Positions 27,001-35,987 of a stretch of 48,953 nucleotides of DNA are shown in pieces (positions within the stretch are counted from its first letter, which is position 1; the number at the start of each line of letters is the position of its first letter). This DNA comes from Enterobacter cancerogenus (GTDB taxonomy: Bacteria > Pseudomonadota > Gammaproteobacteria > Enterobacterales > Enterobacteriaceae), in the NCBI GenBank assembly GCA_000773965.1, contig JRUP01000049.1:1-48953 (forward strand), given 5' to 3'. Below the pieces are notes generated by a model. That model saw only the letters and a list, made by a program, of their open reading frames with translations. It was not told the DNA's origin and did no database searches. A program made the position numbers and the translations under genes.

Positions 27001-30000
27001 ATTTCTGAATTTTGGTTTTAGAATCATTGGCGATCAAAATCGCGTTCTTGACGGCACGATTGCGGATCTGCGCGAGGGTGTAACTCAAACTGAAGTCGCG
27101 GTATCCCGCGTGAACTCATCAACGGTAACGTCGGGAACGGCCGGAAGAATAAGTGCTGGAGGAAATTTATCAGGCACAGCGCAGACATTAGATAACCTGG
27201 GTAGTTATTTGCTGGCAGGGAAATCTTTATCTCTTTCAGGAACAACATTAAATAACCAATCTTATCTTTCAGGCAGTCAGACGGTTTACAGAACCTATAC
27301 GCTGGACCCGGTCAATGATGCGGTAGCCACATATAAAAATATGCCAACAGGCGTGCCCGGTTACTCTTACAGCAACACGCTTTATCCTGACCCAGATTTA
27401 TTTGTTGATACAATCAACTTTACCGCTACAGATAGTTATCGAACTGAAGGCACCACCGCGATTCGCGGTGTTATTCAGGCGAATGGCAACGTCAGCGCTA
27501 ATTTTACCTCTGTCGTTAATAACAGTGAATCGAGCGATGTTCGTGGCACCATTACGCCAACGCTTAACGCACCAGCGATAGCCAGTCTGGCTCACGCTGA
27601 GTTCAGCAATGGGTTGCAACGTCTTGGTCTTGAGCAAGCCTCAGCCGTCGCCGTGGGCAGCCCTGACTGGATCGACCAGGTTTCACGTGCGGTGCAAACC
27701 GTGAATGGCGGAGGAGCCCTTGTGTCGTCTGATACAGCGGTCAGGGGGCTGAATACCATTACTGACAAAACGGTAGCCCTGCAAACCGGCGGCAAAAAAA
27801 TTACTCTGGTTGGTAACTCAGACGATGCATTTATACCGCAGCCCGGAAGACTTCCCGAGGGGCAGAAAGTCGATACCAGCGCCTATCCGATTCCGGAAAC
27901 GCAGAATGGCTACTTTACGGTGTCGCAGGATCCTTCCAGCCCCTATTTGATCACCGTTAACCCGAAACTAAATGGCTTGGGAAATCTCGATCAGACCCTG
28001 TTTAGCGATCTCAATACCCTGCTTCATCGCCAGCCTTCAGCCGCTCCGGCTGAGACGCGAAGCGCCTATACCGATGCCGGTCAATTCCTTGGGTCTTCTT
28101 ATTTGCTGGATCGTTTGCAGCTCAAACCGGAGCAGGATTATCGCTTTCTTGGCGATGCGGCGTTTGATACCCGTTATGTCAGCAATGCGCTATTGAGCCA
28201 GACCGGGAACCACTATATCAACGGTATGGGTTCCGATCTGGAACAGATGTCCTATCTGATGGATAACGCAGCGAAAGCACAGCAATCTCTGGGATTAGAG
28301 TTCGGTATATCTCTGAATGCTGAACAGATAGCTGCACTCGATCACAGCATACTGTGGTGGGAGCAAGCGACGATAAATGGCCAGACGGTGATGGTGCCGA
28401 AACTTTACCTGTCACCTAAAGATGCCACCGTGGCCAACGGCAGCGTGATTGCAGGCAATAACGTCACACTGACGGCAGACAATATCCGCAATAACGGCAG
28501 CACCATTGCCGCGACACAGAATGTCGCGCTGACCAGTCAGACACAAATTGAGAATATTAACAGCAGCCTGATTACGGCGGGCGAAGGCTTAAACCTGAGT
28601 GCCCTGGGAAATATCAATAACATTGGCTCAACCATAAGTGGCAAGCAGGTGGCACTTGAAAGCGTCGGTGGAAATATTATTAACCTGACGAACACCTCCA
28701 ATACCAGCAATAACTCAATCTGGAGTAAATACGCCATTACAGAGCAGGGAAATCAGGCAGCCATTACCTCTACAGGTAATCTCTCTCTGGTGGCTGGTGA
28801 CAGCCTGCTCAACACAGCCTCTCTGCTAAAGGCTGACAATGACCTGAAAATTCAGGCAGTGAATGATGTCTGGCTCGGCGCGAATACTGTCAACAGTAAC
28901 TTTAAAAACCGCAATCGTGATAACGCCAGCACCGCAGCGGTAGGCAGTACGCTATCCGCAGGTTCGGCATTAACGATTAATGCAGGCAAAAACCTTTCAG
29001 TCGAGTCAGGGCAGCTTAATTCAGGCAAGGACATGTCGCTGAAGGCGGGGAATGACCTCGATTTAAAATCTCAGCAGTCCAGCGCCCATGATCAAATCGG
29101 CAATAAAGAAAGTCATAGCTCCATTGCAGCGCCCACGATGGTGTCCAGCGGCGGCAATCTGACATTAAATGCCGGGCAGGATCTGACAAGCCAGGCGGCA
29201 GCCCTGGTGGCTGAGGGGAATATCGGACTGCATGCTGGTCGTGACATTAGCCTCGTTGCAGAAGAGAATCGTTCCGGCAACAGCGAACGCAGCAGCAATA
29301 AAATCATTATCAACGAAACTGCGCGCCAGCAGGGTACTGAAATCACTGGCAAGGGCAGCACTTCCCTTACGGCTGGTCGCGACATCATCAGCCAGGCCAG
29401 TAACATCACAGCTGACCAGGACCTGTCTCTGAAAGCCGGTCGTAACGTGGATCTCACCACCGCGACCGAAAGCGACTATGCGTACCGCGAAGAGACCAAA
29501 ACCAAAAAAGGTTTCCTCAAAAAGACCACTACGCACACCATTCAGGAAGACAGCGTCACCCGCGAAAAGGCCTCGCAGCTGAGCGGAAACACGGTCTCCG
29601 TGATTGCGGGCAATGACCTCACCGTACAGGGTTCTTCAATCGCCGGTGACAAAGGCGTCGCACTCAGCGCAGGCCATGACCTGAATATCGTTACCGCCAC
29701 CAACACCGATTCTACCTACAGCCTGAAAGAGGTGAAGAAAAGCGGGCTGATGGGCGGCGGCCTCGGTCTCAGCTACGGCAAACAGTCGGCGAAAAGCGAG
29801 CGCAACGGCGAGCAGGTCACGCAGAGCGATGCGCGCAGCCTGGTGGGCGCAGGCAACGGTGCGGTGACCCTGACGGCAGGCAACAACGCGCTGATTAAGG
29901 GCAGTGACGTGGTCGCAGGCGGTCAGAACGGCGACATCAGCGTAACGGCGAAGAACATCGCCATCGTGGCGGGTCAGGATCAGGTACGCGAAACCGCGAA

Positions 30001-33000
30001 ACAGGAGTCAAAAAGCAGCGGGTTTGGCCTGAGCCTGAACCTGGGGCCGCTGGACACGGTGCGCAACCTGCGCGACATCATGAGCAACACCAGCTCTGTG
30101 TACGACCAGGTCAAGCAGGTGGGTAACGAGTTTGGCGCCAGCGCGCTGGATTCACCCGCACCGGGTCTGACCTATGGTCGTTCAGACAGCAAAGCCAGCC
30201 AGAACACTGAAAGCGTCTATCAGAGTGGCAGCACGCTGAATGCTACCGGCAACCTGACGCTGAAGGCCCGTGGCGATGCGGATACGGCCACCGGCAACAT
30301 TCTGGTCGAAGGCAGCAGCCTGAACGCTGGCGGTAAAGCCTCGCTGGACGCCACGCGCAATATCGACATCACCAGCGCCGCCGACAGTCAGAAGGCGGCC
30401 AGCAGCAGTAGCAGCAAGAACTGGTCGGCGACGACCTCCGCCTCAATAGGTGCGCTGGCGCGCAGCGGCGGCGGTTCACCGAACAACGGTTCGGCGGGCA
30501 CCAACTACGGCTCAAAAAACAGCCAGATGAGCGGCGACAGCAGCATACTCACACAGCACACGTCATCGATTACCGCTGGCAGCGTTGACGTGACCAGCCA
30601 CAAAGGCGACATCGCGATTACCGGCTCAACGCTGACCGGCACCACCGGCGTCTCGCTAAACGCGGAGCAGGGTAACGTCAGCGTCGTCGCGGGGGAAGAC
30701 CGCCAGCAGGCGTCGGCCAGCGGGTCAGATCATGCTATTGGCGATCTGGGCGGCGACGGCTACAGCGGCACGGTGGGCGTGGGCCACAACAGCTGGAAAA
30801 ACGCCAGCGCGGGCACGCAGCAGAACACCGTGCGCAGCGGCATCGTCAGTACGCTGGGTAACGTGACCGTTAATGCGGCTAAAGACGTCAACCTGCAGGG
30901 CGCAGACGTTTATGCCGGAAACGCGCTGAACGTCAATGGCGAAAACATCCACCTCGACCCGGCGAAAGATACGCACGACGCCAGCAGCAGCAGTAAATCC
31001 TCGCAGTATGGCATCACCGCGCAGGTCTCCGGCTACGGCGTGAGCATGGCACAGGCGGCAGACAAGCTCGCTCAGTCGCACAAACAGAGTGACGATCCAC
31101 GTCTGCAGGCGATTTATGCCGCGCAGGCGGCCATGACCGCGCTGTCGGCTTATACCCAGAACACCGCCGCCGTCAAAGTCACGGTCAGCGCCACCGCAGG
31201 CAGCAGCCATCAGTCCGTGGAGCAGAGCAGCACGCAGCAGAGCGGCAGCGTACTCGAAGCGGGCGGCGACGTAGCGGTCACGGCGAAGCAGGACATCACC
31301 GGCGAAGGCGTCAAAATCAGCGGTGATAACGTCTCCCTGAGTGCGGGCCGCGATATCGCTCTGAGCAGCGCCACAGACAGCAGCAGCCAGAAATCGAGCA
31401 GCGGCGGCAGCAAGTATGGCGTCGGCGTGGGCTTTGGCCTCGGCGGCAGCCAGAACGGCTTCTCCATTGAGCTGGCCGCCAGCCAGAACAGTGCAAACGG
31501 CAACGGCAGCAGCATTACTCACCACAACAGTGAAGTGAACGCAGCGGGCGACCTGACGGTGAAAGCCGGTCAGGACGTCACGCTGAAAGGCGCGAACCTC
31601 AACGGTCATCACGTTGACCTCGATGCGGGCCGCAACCTGGAGATTGCCAGCCAGCAGGATCGTGCGAGCTACGACAGTCATCAGAGCTCATCCGGCTTCA
31701 GCGCCAGCATCTGCGTGCCGCCTATCTGTGCGGGCGTGCCGGTGGAGGGCAGCGCCAGCATGAGCGGCAGCAAAATTTATAACGATTTTGATTCTGTACA
31801 GCAGCAGAGCAGCATCAGCGCGGGTGACGGTGGCTACAACATTTACGTCGGCAACCATACGCAGCTGGATGGCGCGGTCATCGCCTCCTCCGCAACGCCA
31901 GACAAAAACCACCTCAGCACCGGTACGCTCGGCTGGACCGATATTGAAAACCACGCCAATTCAGGCGGCAATGGCTTCAGCGTGGCCGTCAGCGGCAGCA
32001 TGGGAAAAACCACCACGCCAGCGTCTGACAGCTTTATCAACAACATTCCGAAATCCGGGCAGCCCCAGCCGTCGGGCGGCAACTCGCCGCCCATGGGTAC
32101 GCTGCAGCAGACGAAAGACAGCGCCAGTTCAACGACATACAGCGCCATCTCGCCGGGCACGATTGAGATCCGCAACCCGGATGCCCAGAAGCAGGACGTA
32201 TCGCAAATCAGCCGCGACACTGCCGCAGCGGAGAATGCGCTGAAGGATAAGTTTGATGCGCAGAAAGCGGAAGACAGTCTTGCCATTCAGCGGGAAATGG
32301 CGGTTCTGGGGCAGCAGGCTATCCAGCAAACCTTCGACGCGCTCAAGAAGCAGGAGAAAGAGCAGGAGAGAGAGAAGCTTAAAACCGATGCCGCGTTCAA
32401 CGGACTCTCAGACGCGGATAAGAAAAAAACGCTCGATGATTTTGATCAGAAAGTTGAAGAGAAGTACGGCATCGGTTCTGACCTGCAGATTGCGGCGCAG
32501 GCCATCAGCGGACTGTTTGCCGGGCTGGCGGGCGGCAACGTCAGCGGGGCCATCGCGGCAGGTGCCGCGCCACTGATGGCGCAATTGGTCAAGCAGGTGT
32601 CGCAGGGTAATGAGCCAATGCGTGTACTGCTGCATACGCTGGCATCGGGTCTGATTGCTAAAGCGCAGGGTGGGAGCGGCATCGGTGGTGCTGCTGGCGG
32701 CCTGACGGCTGGGTTGCTCAGCTACGAGAATAAACTTAGCCAGTTGCTATTCGGCAAGGATGCTTCTGAATTGTCTTCAGACGATAAAATGCTGATTGCT
32801 AACATTGTCACTCTGGCGAGCGCTACAGCTGGGGGAGCAATTGATGGCAGCACAGGGGCAGGCAGTGGTGCATTCGCGGGCAAAACAGAGGTTGTAAACA
32901 ATTATCTGAGTTTAAATGAAAAGTCAGAGCTGGAGATAGCAAAACAAAAGCTTAAAAACAGCAAGGATCCTGAGGAACGTGCAGCGGCTGAAAAAAAAGT

Positions 33001-33856
33001 TGCTGAGTTAATGGAGTTGGATATAAGCCGCGATCTTGCAGTCATCAATGCCTGCGGTAATGGTAAAGCCGCAAGTTCAGGTTGCGCTAATGCAAGATTG
33101 CAAGTGATTGCAGCTAAAACAGAGTACGAAACGACAGGCAACTATAACTCAAGGGCTAGCCAACAGTATGCTGATGCTTATGGCGCGATAGTTAACTTAC
33201 TTGATATCACCAGTGTTGATGCCCAAAATCAACAGCAGGTCAAAGATGCAATGGTGAATTATGCGATGGCTCAGCTTGGCGTGGACAAAGCCACGGCTGA
33301 GAATTACATCGAAACCTATGATGGTATGAAGACCGTTGCAGCATCGATGACGTCAGTGATAGGTTCGGCGGCCGTGAGCAAACTCAGCGCGCTGGCAGAG
33401 AACGTTGTAGTTTATCCATCGGGTATAAATTTCAGCATTAATCAGCCAAAGCATCTGGCAACTGTCGAAGGATTTACACAGAAAAACGGGATCTCAGGCG
33501 GTCATAATGCGAATGCGTTTTATGATGCAGCCAAAGAGTATAACGTGAAGATAGTCAGTGAAACTCCAACGGGCGTGAATGGCATTACGGAGGTGAAATA
33601 TCTGATACCCACGAAGAATAGGGATGGGAGCTTGACTGGTGAATATAAACCATCACCGGAAACCAAAACCATTTACGACCCAAAGATATTTACCGATCAA
33701 CAAATTCTAGATCTTGGGCAGCAGGCCGCTGCTAATGGTTTTAAGGAAGCGATGAATAGTCCGAATGGTACAGCAAATGTTATATCAGGCGGTGTTAGCT
33801 TCAGGATATATGTTGATAAAACCACGGGTAGGGTACGCAACTTCCACCCAAACTGA
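21062..33856 (+). CDS. cdiA: CdiA, contact-dependent growth inhibition effector with EndoU-type toxin
   Basis: A 4264-residue TpsA exoprotein. Order: leader (ALSYLICYLVAVQPMLPVVAA); TPS domain with NNPNL and NPYGITCNGCGFINT (to about residue 320); FHA-1 repeats of the N(S/A)G-type, to about 1950; a non-repetitive receptor-binding-like region at about 1960-2450; FHA-2 haemagglutinin repeats to about 3650; pretoxin with the junction VVNNYL at about 3943 (a variant of VENN); then the toxin. The last ~145 residues (GGHNANAFYDAAKEYNVKI and VSFRIYVDKTTGRVRNFHP) are an EndoU-type RNase as in E. coli STECO31 CdiA, which cuts tRNA anticodon loops. G+C drops near 32.73 kb, the expected exchange point for the toxin module. 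No frameshift. Confidence 0.95.
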   Translation: MDDRQPVSLARRALSYLICYLVAVQPMLPVVAAQITPVTPGTKMDAAGNGVPVVNIATPNAAGVSHNQYQQYNVGQEGLILNNATGQLNQTQLGGLIQNNPNLKAGHEAQAIINEVTGANRSQLQGYTEVAGKAANVMVANPYGITCNGCGFINTPNVTLTTGKPQLDANGNLSSLEVTKGSVTVEGKGLDGSGADAVSIVARATEINAGIHAKDLSVTVGANRVGANGSVTPIAGEGAVPSVAVDTGALGGMYANRIHLVSSEKGVGVNLGNLAAKQGDIQLDANGKLTLSNSLSSGALTANGASVALNGDNKATGQINVSAQQDASLGKGTLLSDAGIAVTAKGNLTTGGTSLTAGRDIRLSGVTLTADQSTRANAGSSIQLQAQNHISNGGQFTAADSLSADTRQLNNSGALAASTISVKAGTLQNSKGASVAATRSLTTVSDSLLNQGVFSAPVLDISSAQTDNSGMLQGTSALSFSGSSLNNFSGGTLSSNNAFTLNLPVLSNSGLISSGTTLTLSGDRLINAGEINAADLSVFNAVVLNQSGGSLLAGQALQLNNQQLTNEGKMSAVGLTLNSDTISNSGTLQAKQTLQTQSRQLTNTGTVLSEDQLTLDTAGLNNAGSLQGRLMNVSAGNWLNSGKVLSLAEGTLTTGSLNNTGSLFSQQALQLSSGETDNSGLIQGTTALRFSGQRLTNLADGTVSSDNSFGLDLPELNNAGLISSGTALNLSGGTLTNAGEISATDITADNDTLSNQQGGLLLADNAVQLKNGSLSNAGQIAAGQLAISSNTVENSGTLQGKQSLQVTGQQLTNSGTVLSGGQLTLKQDRLDNRGQMQGQQLDLTAGDWQNSGNALSEGDATITAGTLTNSGKILGQQHIGITGSTDNSGWLLAQALTLQGDLVNSGLMQGTNALTLQGDTLVNKGNGQLLTAGKADVQGSSLNNQGSIQADQLDLKLESWQNAGSARADSGLSASVSGALDNSGKLISEQAMNLLSNQLSNSGTLAADRLTLMAPRLTNSGLLQGNSALSLSSADITNTATGELITGDSLSLAPVTLTNAGLLQVTGDLSLTGHNVSNSGRITASNLNVDLDGALDNSAGGLLLAQQQADLQVNTLNNAGTVAAQQIKTSGAKLQNQGLLQGDALLSAEFAQFDNLLHGQLVSGGELSLKGGTASNAGVWQGKNLGYHFTSLSSSGTINGTGSLSGTSDTLLDNNGSLLSAGDASISAGSLTNSGKIMADSLTLRGDSLSNQGLWQGTTALDAQASDRLVQSAGGQTLTGGALQLNAGTLETSGTLQGEGVNVSAGSWQHQGSLLSGADLTASVSGELNNQGGLLSQGAAQIGAQNLNNSGKLLAEKGVTLSGSSLNNSGTVQGDALAIRPASVTNQGSLIGLKSLTLGPAPIQGFRLLAVQAQPARVLMNNAGGQLLTQGTLHISGDAVTNNGTWQGQQILLDATSLANGGAIQSAGDLQLNLSDTLTSDAGSKISANGTAALNALSFINQGQWIARNLTLQGTTLNNSGEISGVEGLTTTLTGALTQQQNAVLLSGGTLDVHAATVDNAGRMQGKDLLLSSDGVTNSGRMQGDSSLQLNAGGRLTNNASGTLLSQNGLTLTAPELYNYGVIQGATSRITTSGLASNSGKLLSSADLTLNAPQLVNSGWLQASQLVLNAASASNSGTLMADQQATLTGNSLQNQGTAQGGNLAVNYAQLTNSGTLLGASQLNVKATNVTQLAAGKLFSGGNLLLESTGFDQLGQVVALGDATLKLINGFTTRNTLAAGGRLSISSNGAIDNQGTLQGQALTLNASGDLSNNGQLTTGIGDSSLSGNRITMNGAGTLQGGGNVVLTSRSDVALNGFTGTSGNLTITSPGSIVNTALLYAGQNLYLFANSIRNQQGNILAGNNLLMQKDAAGNQTAEIINTSGTIETTSGDILLNTRHLTNQWLSIQPGTTTTENLANSFTSPQPGTYAIPYTFFSPDQVRFLNFGFRIIGDQNRVLDGTIADLREGVTQTEVAVSRVNSSTVTSGTAGRISAGGNLSGTAQTLDNLGSYLLAGKSLSLSGTTLNNQSYLSGSQTVYRTYTLDPVNDAVATYKNMPTGVPGYSYSNTLYPDPDLFVDTINFTATDSYRTEGTTAIRGVIQANGNVSANFTSVVNNSESSDVRGTITPTLNAPAIASLAHAEFSNGLQRLGLEQASAVAVGSPDWIDQVSRAVQTVNGGGALVSSDTAVRGLNTITDKTVALQTGGKKITLVGNSDDAFIPQPGRLPEGQKVDTSAYPIPETQNGYFTVSQDPSSPYLITVNPKLNGLGNLDQTLFSDLNTLLHRQPSAAPAETRSAYTDAGQFLGSSYLLDRLQLKPEQDYRFLGDAAFDTRYVSNALLSQTGNHYINGMGSDLEQMSYLMDNAAKAQQSLGLEFGISLNAEQIAALDHSILWWEQATINGQTVMVPKLYLSPKDATVANGSVIAGNNVTLTADNIRNNGSTIAATQNVALTSQTQIENINSSLITAGEGLNLSALGNINNIGSTISGKQVALESVGGNIINLTNTSNTSNNSIWSKYAITEQGNQAAITSTGNLSLVAGDSLLNTASLLKADNDLKIQAVNDVWLGANTVNSNFKNRNRDNASTAAVGSTLSAGSALTINAGKNLSVESGQLNSGKDMSLKAGNDLDLKSQQSSAHDQIGNKESHSSIAAPTMVSSGGNLTLNAGQDLTSQAAALVAEGNIGLHAGRDISLVAEENRSGNSERSSNKIIINETARQQGTEITGKGSTSLTAGRDIISQASNITADQDLSLKAGRNVDLTTATESDYAYREETKTKKGFLKKTTTHTIQEDSVTREKASQLSGNTVSVIAGNDLTVQGSSIAGDKGVALSAGHDLNIVTATNTDSTYSLKEVKKSGLMGGGLGLSYGKQSAKSERNGEQVTQSDARSLVGAGNGAVTLTAGNNALIKGSDVVAGGQNGDISVTAKNIAIVAGQDQVRETAKQESKSSGFGLSLNLGPLDTVRNLRDIMSNTSSVYDQVKQVGNEFGASALDSPAPGLTYGRSDSKASQNTESVYQSGSTLNATGNLTLKARGDADTATGNILVEGSSLNAGGKASLDATRNIDITSAADSQKAASSSSSKNWSATTSASIGALARSGGGSPNNGSAGTNYGSKNSQMSGDSSILTQHTSSITAGSVDVTSHKGDIAITGSTLTGTTGVSLNAEQGNVSVVAGEDRQQASASGSDHAIGDLGGDGYSGTVGVGHNSWKNASAGTQQNTVRSGIVSTLGNVTVNAAKDVNLQGADVYAGNALNVNGENIHLDPAKDTHDASSSSKSSQYGITAQVSGYGVSMAQAADKLAQSHKQSDDPRLQAIYAAQAAMTALSAYTQNTAAVKVTVSATAGSSHQSVEQSSTQQSGSVLEAGGDVAVTAKQDITGEGVKISGDNVSLSAGRDIALSSATDSSSQKSSSGGSKYGVGVGFGLGGSQNGFSIELAASQNSANGNGSSITHHNSEVNAAGDLTVKAGQDVTLKGANLNGHHVDLDAGRNLEIASQQDRASYDSHQSSSGFSASICVPPICAGVPVEGSASMSGSKIYNDFDSVQQQSSISAGDGGYNIYVGNHTQLDGAVIASSATPDKNHLSTGTLGWTDIENHANSGGNGFSVAVSGSMGKTTTPASDSFINNIPKSGQPQPSGGNSPPMGTLQQTKDSASSTTYSAISPGTIEIRNPDAQKQDVSQISRDTAAAENALKDKFDAQKAEDSLAIQREMAVLGQQAIQQTFDALKKQEKEQEREKLKTDAAFNGLSDADKKKTLDDFDQKVEEKYGIGSDLQIAAQAISGLFAGLAGGNVSGAIAAGAAPLMAQLVKQVSQGNEPMRVLLHTLASGLIAKAQGGSGIGGAAGGLTAGLLSYENKLSQLLFGKDASELSSDDKMLIANIVTLASATAGGAIDGSTGAGSGAFAGKTEVVNNYLSLNEKSELEIAKQKLKNSKDPEERAAAEKKVAELMELDISRDLAVINACGNGKAASSGCANARLQVIAAKTEYETTGNYNSRASQQYADAYGAIVNLLDITSVDAQNQQQVKDAMVNYAMAQLGVDKATAENYIETYDGMKTVAASMTSVIGSAAVSKLSALAENVVVYPSGINFSINQPKHLATVEGFTQKNGISGGHNANAFYDAAKEYNVKIVSETPTGVNGITEVKYLIPTKNRDGSLTGEYKPSPETKTIYDPKIFTDQQILDLGQQAAANGFKEAMNSPNGTANVISGGVSFRIYVDKTTGRVRNFHPN

Positions 33857-33868
33857 GGCATTTAATAG

Positions 33869-34240
33869 ATGGAAATGAGTAAAAACTTATTCGACATGTC
33901 AGATGTTGACTCGGGTCTGAACGAGATTGTTGTAGGCTATTTCAACATCATGTCATCTAGCAGGAATTTTCTGGAAGTTATCGAACATATTGTTGGTCAG
34001 GTTGGTTTTAACACTGATGGGGCTTATTGTAATTTTCCCGACATGAACAGTTTCGACGAAAGCGAACATTTTGAGGGTGTAGAGTTTGCTGTAGGTTACC
34101 CGCCTTCGGAGGCGGAGACAGTCATTGTGAGCGAAGAAGCCTGCTATCAATATGTCCGTCTGGCATGTGAACGGTATTTAAAACTGCATCCTGCCGATAC
34201 TCAAAAAGTAAACAGCTTGCTTGCAAAACTACCTTTTTAA
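33869..34240 (+). CDS. cdiI: CdiI immunity protein for EndoU-type CdiA-CT
   Basis: A 123-residue acidic protein. FLEVIEHIVGQVGFNTDGAYC and HFEGVEFAVGYPPSE, then VIVSEEACYQYV, match the immunity protein partnered with EndoU RNase toxins (STECO31-type CdiI). It starts 12 bp after the cdiA stop and should neutralise the toxin in the producer. A second ATG two codons in (MSKNLFD) is also possible as the start. Low G+C matches the cdiA toxin end, so the two moved together. No orphan toxin-immunity cassettes follow. Confidence 0.88.
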   Translation: MEMSKNLFDMSDVDSGLNEIVVGYFNIMSSSRNFLEVIEHIVGQVGFNTDGAYCNFPDMNSFDESEHFEGVEFAVGYPPSEAETVIVSEEACYQYVRLACERYLKLHPADTQKVNSLLAKLPF

Positions 34241-34496
34241 GTTAAGGATCCCAGCGACTCATAGCGATTTTATAAAAGGGTGATAGTCGAAAATAGTTAT
34301 CCGCCACCGGCTAGATTTTTCGACTATTAGCATCCTAGCGAAGAACATACAGGTGCGTACAAGTTATTTAACATAATAAGTATTTTGCGAACTTATATTG
34401 TTACTCCAAAACGCTAATGTCGTACGGAACAATTCACAGATGTCGTCCCTGAACTAATCTTAAATCTCCTCAGGCTCAGCTCAGGATGCAGACTTT
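34241..34496. other. Intergenic, probably left end of an ISNCY-type element
   Basis: No gene. A partial inverted repeat around CGAAAATAGTTATCC/TTTTTCGACTATTAG (34288-34330) looks like the hairpin ending cdiI. The transposase leader begins near 34440. I could not fix IS ends. Confidence 0.35.
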
Positions 34497-34508
34497 ATGT
34501 TGGTGACC

Positions 34509-35853
34509 ATGACAGATAAGGATCTATACCGGCTCGGCATCATTCAGCGCGTTCACGACCACACTCTGCTGCAGCGTGAAGCTGCGCGCCTTCTCGAACT
34601 CACCGTTCGTCAGGTTCAGCGCGTTCTGCGGCGTTATCGTGAACATGGCGCGGCGTCGATTGTATCAGAACGTCGCGGGCGTCCCGGCAACAACCGCATT
34701 CCCGAAGATTTACGCTGCGCCGCTTTGCATCTGATCCGGCAACACCACGCGGATTTTGGTCCAACGCTGGCCACCGAGAAGCTTCTCGAACGACACGGCA
34801 TTCCGGTTTCCGTTGAGACTGTCCGCAACTGGATGATTTCAGACGGGCTCTGGCGGCCTCACTCACGAAGACAGGCACACATCTATCAGCCGAGACACCG
34901 GCGCGACTGCCTCGGCGAACTGGTTCAGCTGGACGGATCACCATGCCTGGTTTGAGGACCGCGCGCCGAAGTGCTGCCTTCTCGTGTACGTTGACGATGC
35001 GACCGGCCGCCTTATGCACCTGCGTTTCTGTGATTCAGAGTCTGCGTTCGATTATATGACGGCAACGCGTGAGTACATTGATGTTCATGGAAAACCCGTC
35101 GCATTTTACAGTGACAAGCACGCCGTTTTCCGCGTTAACGGAACGGAGACACGCCGCAGTGGCACCACGCAGTTTGGCCGGGCGCTGCGCGATCTGAGCA
35201 TTGAGCTGATCTGCGCCAACAGCAGCCAGGCTAAGGGGCGCGTTGAGCGTGCGAACCAGACTCTGCAGGACCGGCTGGTCAAGGAGATGCGGCTGCACAA
35301 TATCAGCTCCATCAGCGAAGCGAACCGCTGGGTAACCGGCTTTATCGATGACTTTAACCGCCGATTTTCGCGACCGCCAAAGTATCCGAAGGATCTGCAT
35401 CGTCCTTCAGGCCTGTCACCGGGTGAACTGGACGATGTCTTTGCCTGGCAGGACCAGCGGAAGTTATCAAAATCTCTGACTTTTCAATACGATAAAATGC
35501 TCTATCTTATCGACCCTTCAGATGCGAACACCCGCATCGCAGGTGAAAAAATCACCGTGTTTGAATATCCTGACGGCAGGATCTGCTTCCGCTATGCTCA
35601 GCGGGAGCTGAGTTATCAGGTTTTCGACAAGCTGGCCTGTGTGGATCAGGGTGAGATCGTCGATAACAAACGCCTTGGTGCCGTACTGCGCCTGGCGCAG
35701 GAAAAACAGGATGAGCAGGAAGCGGCCGGGAAACGTTCACGAAGTAAAAAGATGCCGCGCCGGCTGGCTCAGGAGCGTGCACTTGAAGCGCTGAGGGCAA
35801 TTAATCCGGTGCTGGTGAATCCGGTGAGCTTTGTCTCAGACCTCAAACGCTGA
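34509..35853 (+). pseudogene. ISNCY (IS1202-like) transposase, frameshifted
   Basis: The N-terminal helix-turn-helix part (MTDKDLYRLGIIQRVHDHTL, then REHGAASIVSERRGRPGNNR) is in one frame to 34955. The DDE catalytic part (LVYVDDATGRLMHLRFCDSE, SDKHAVFRVN, AKGRVERANQTLQDRLVKE) is in another frame from about 34938. The protein sequence should run GELVQLDGS-HAWFEDRAPK, so one base is missing near 34938, just after the first catalytic Asp. The two frames otherwise cover a full-length protein. Inactive unless a programmed shift occurs, and no slippery run is seen there. After the stop, GGAGGAAAAATGACTCAGGA resembles the 3' end of such elements. Confidence 0.85.
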
Positions 35854-35987
35854 CGCCCGCACCCTGCCCGCTTCCGCGGACACGGCGCCTGAGGGAGGAA
35901 AAATGACTCAGGAAAAGTTCTCTATCATGGCCATTCAAAGACGCCACTGAGTCCGTGGCCTATTCTGTATTGTCTAAAAAAATCCCG

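Noticed and set aside
30725..31681. 318-residue minus-strand open frame inside cdiA
   Set aside because: Antisense shadow of haemagglutinin repeats; no motif.
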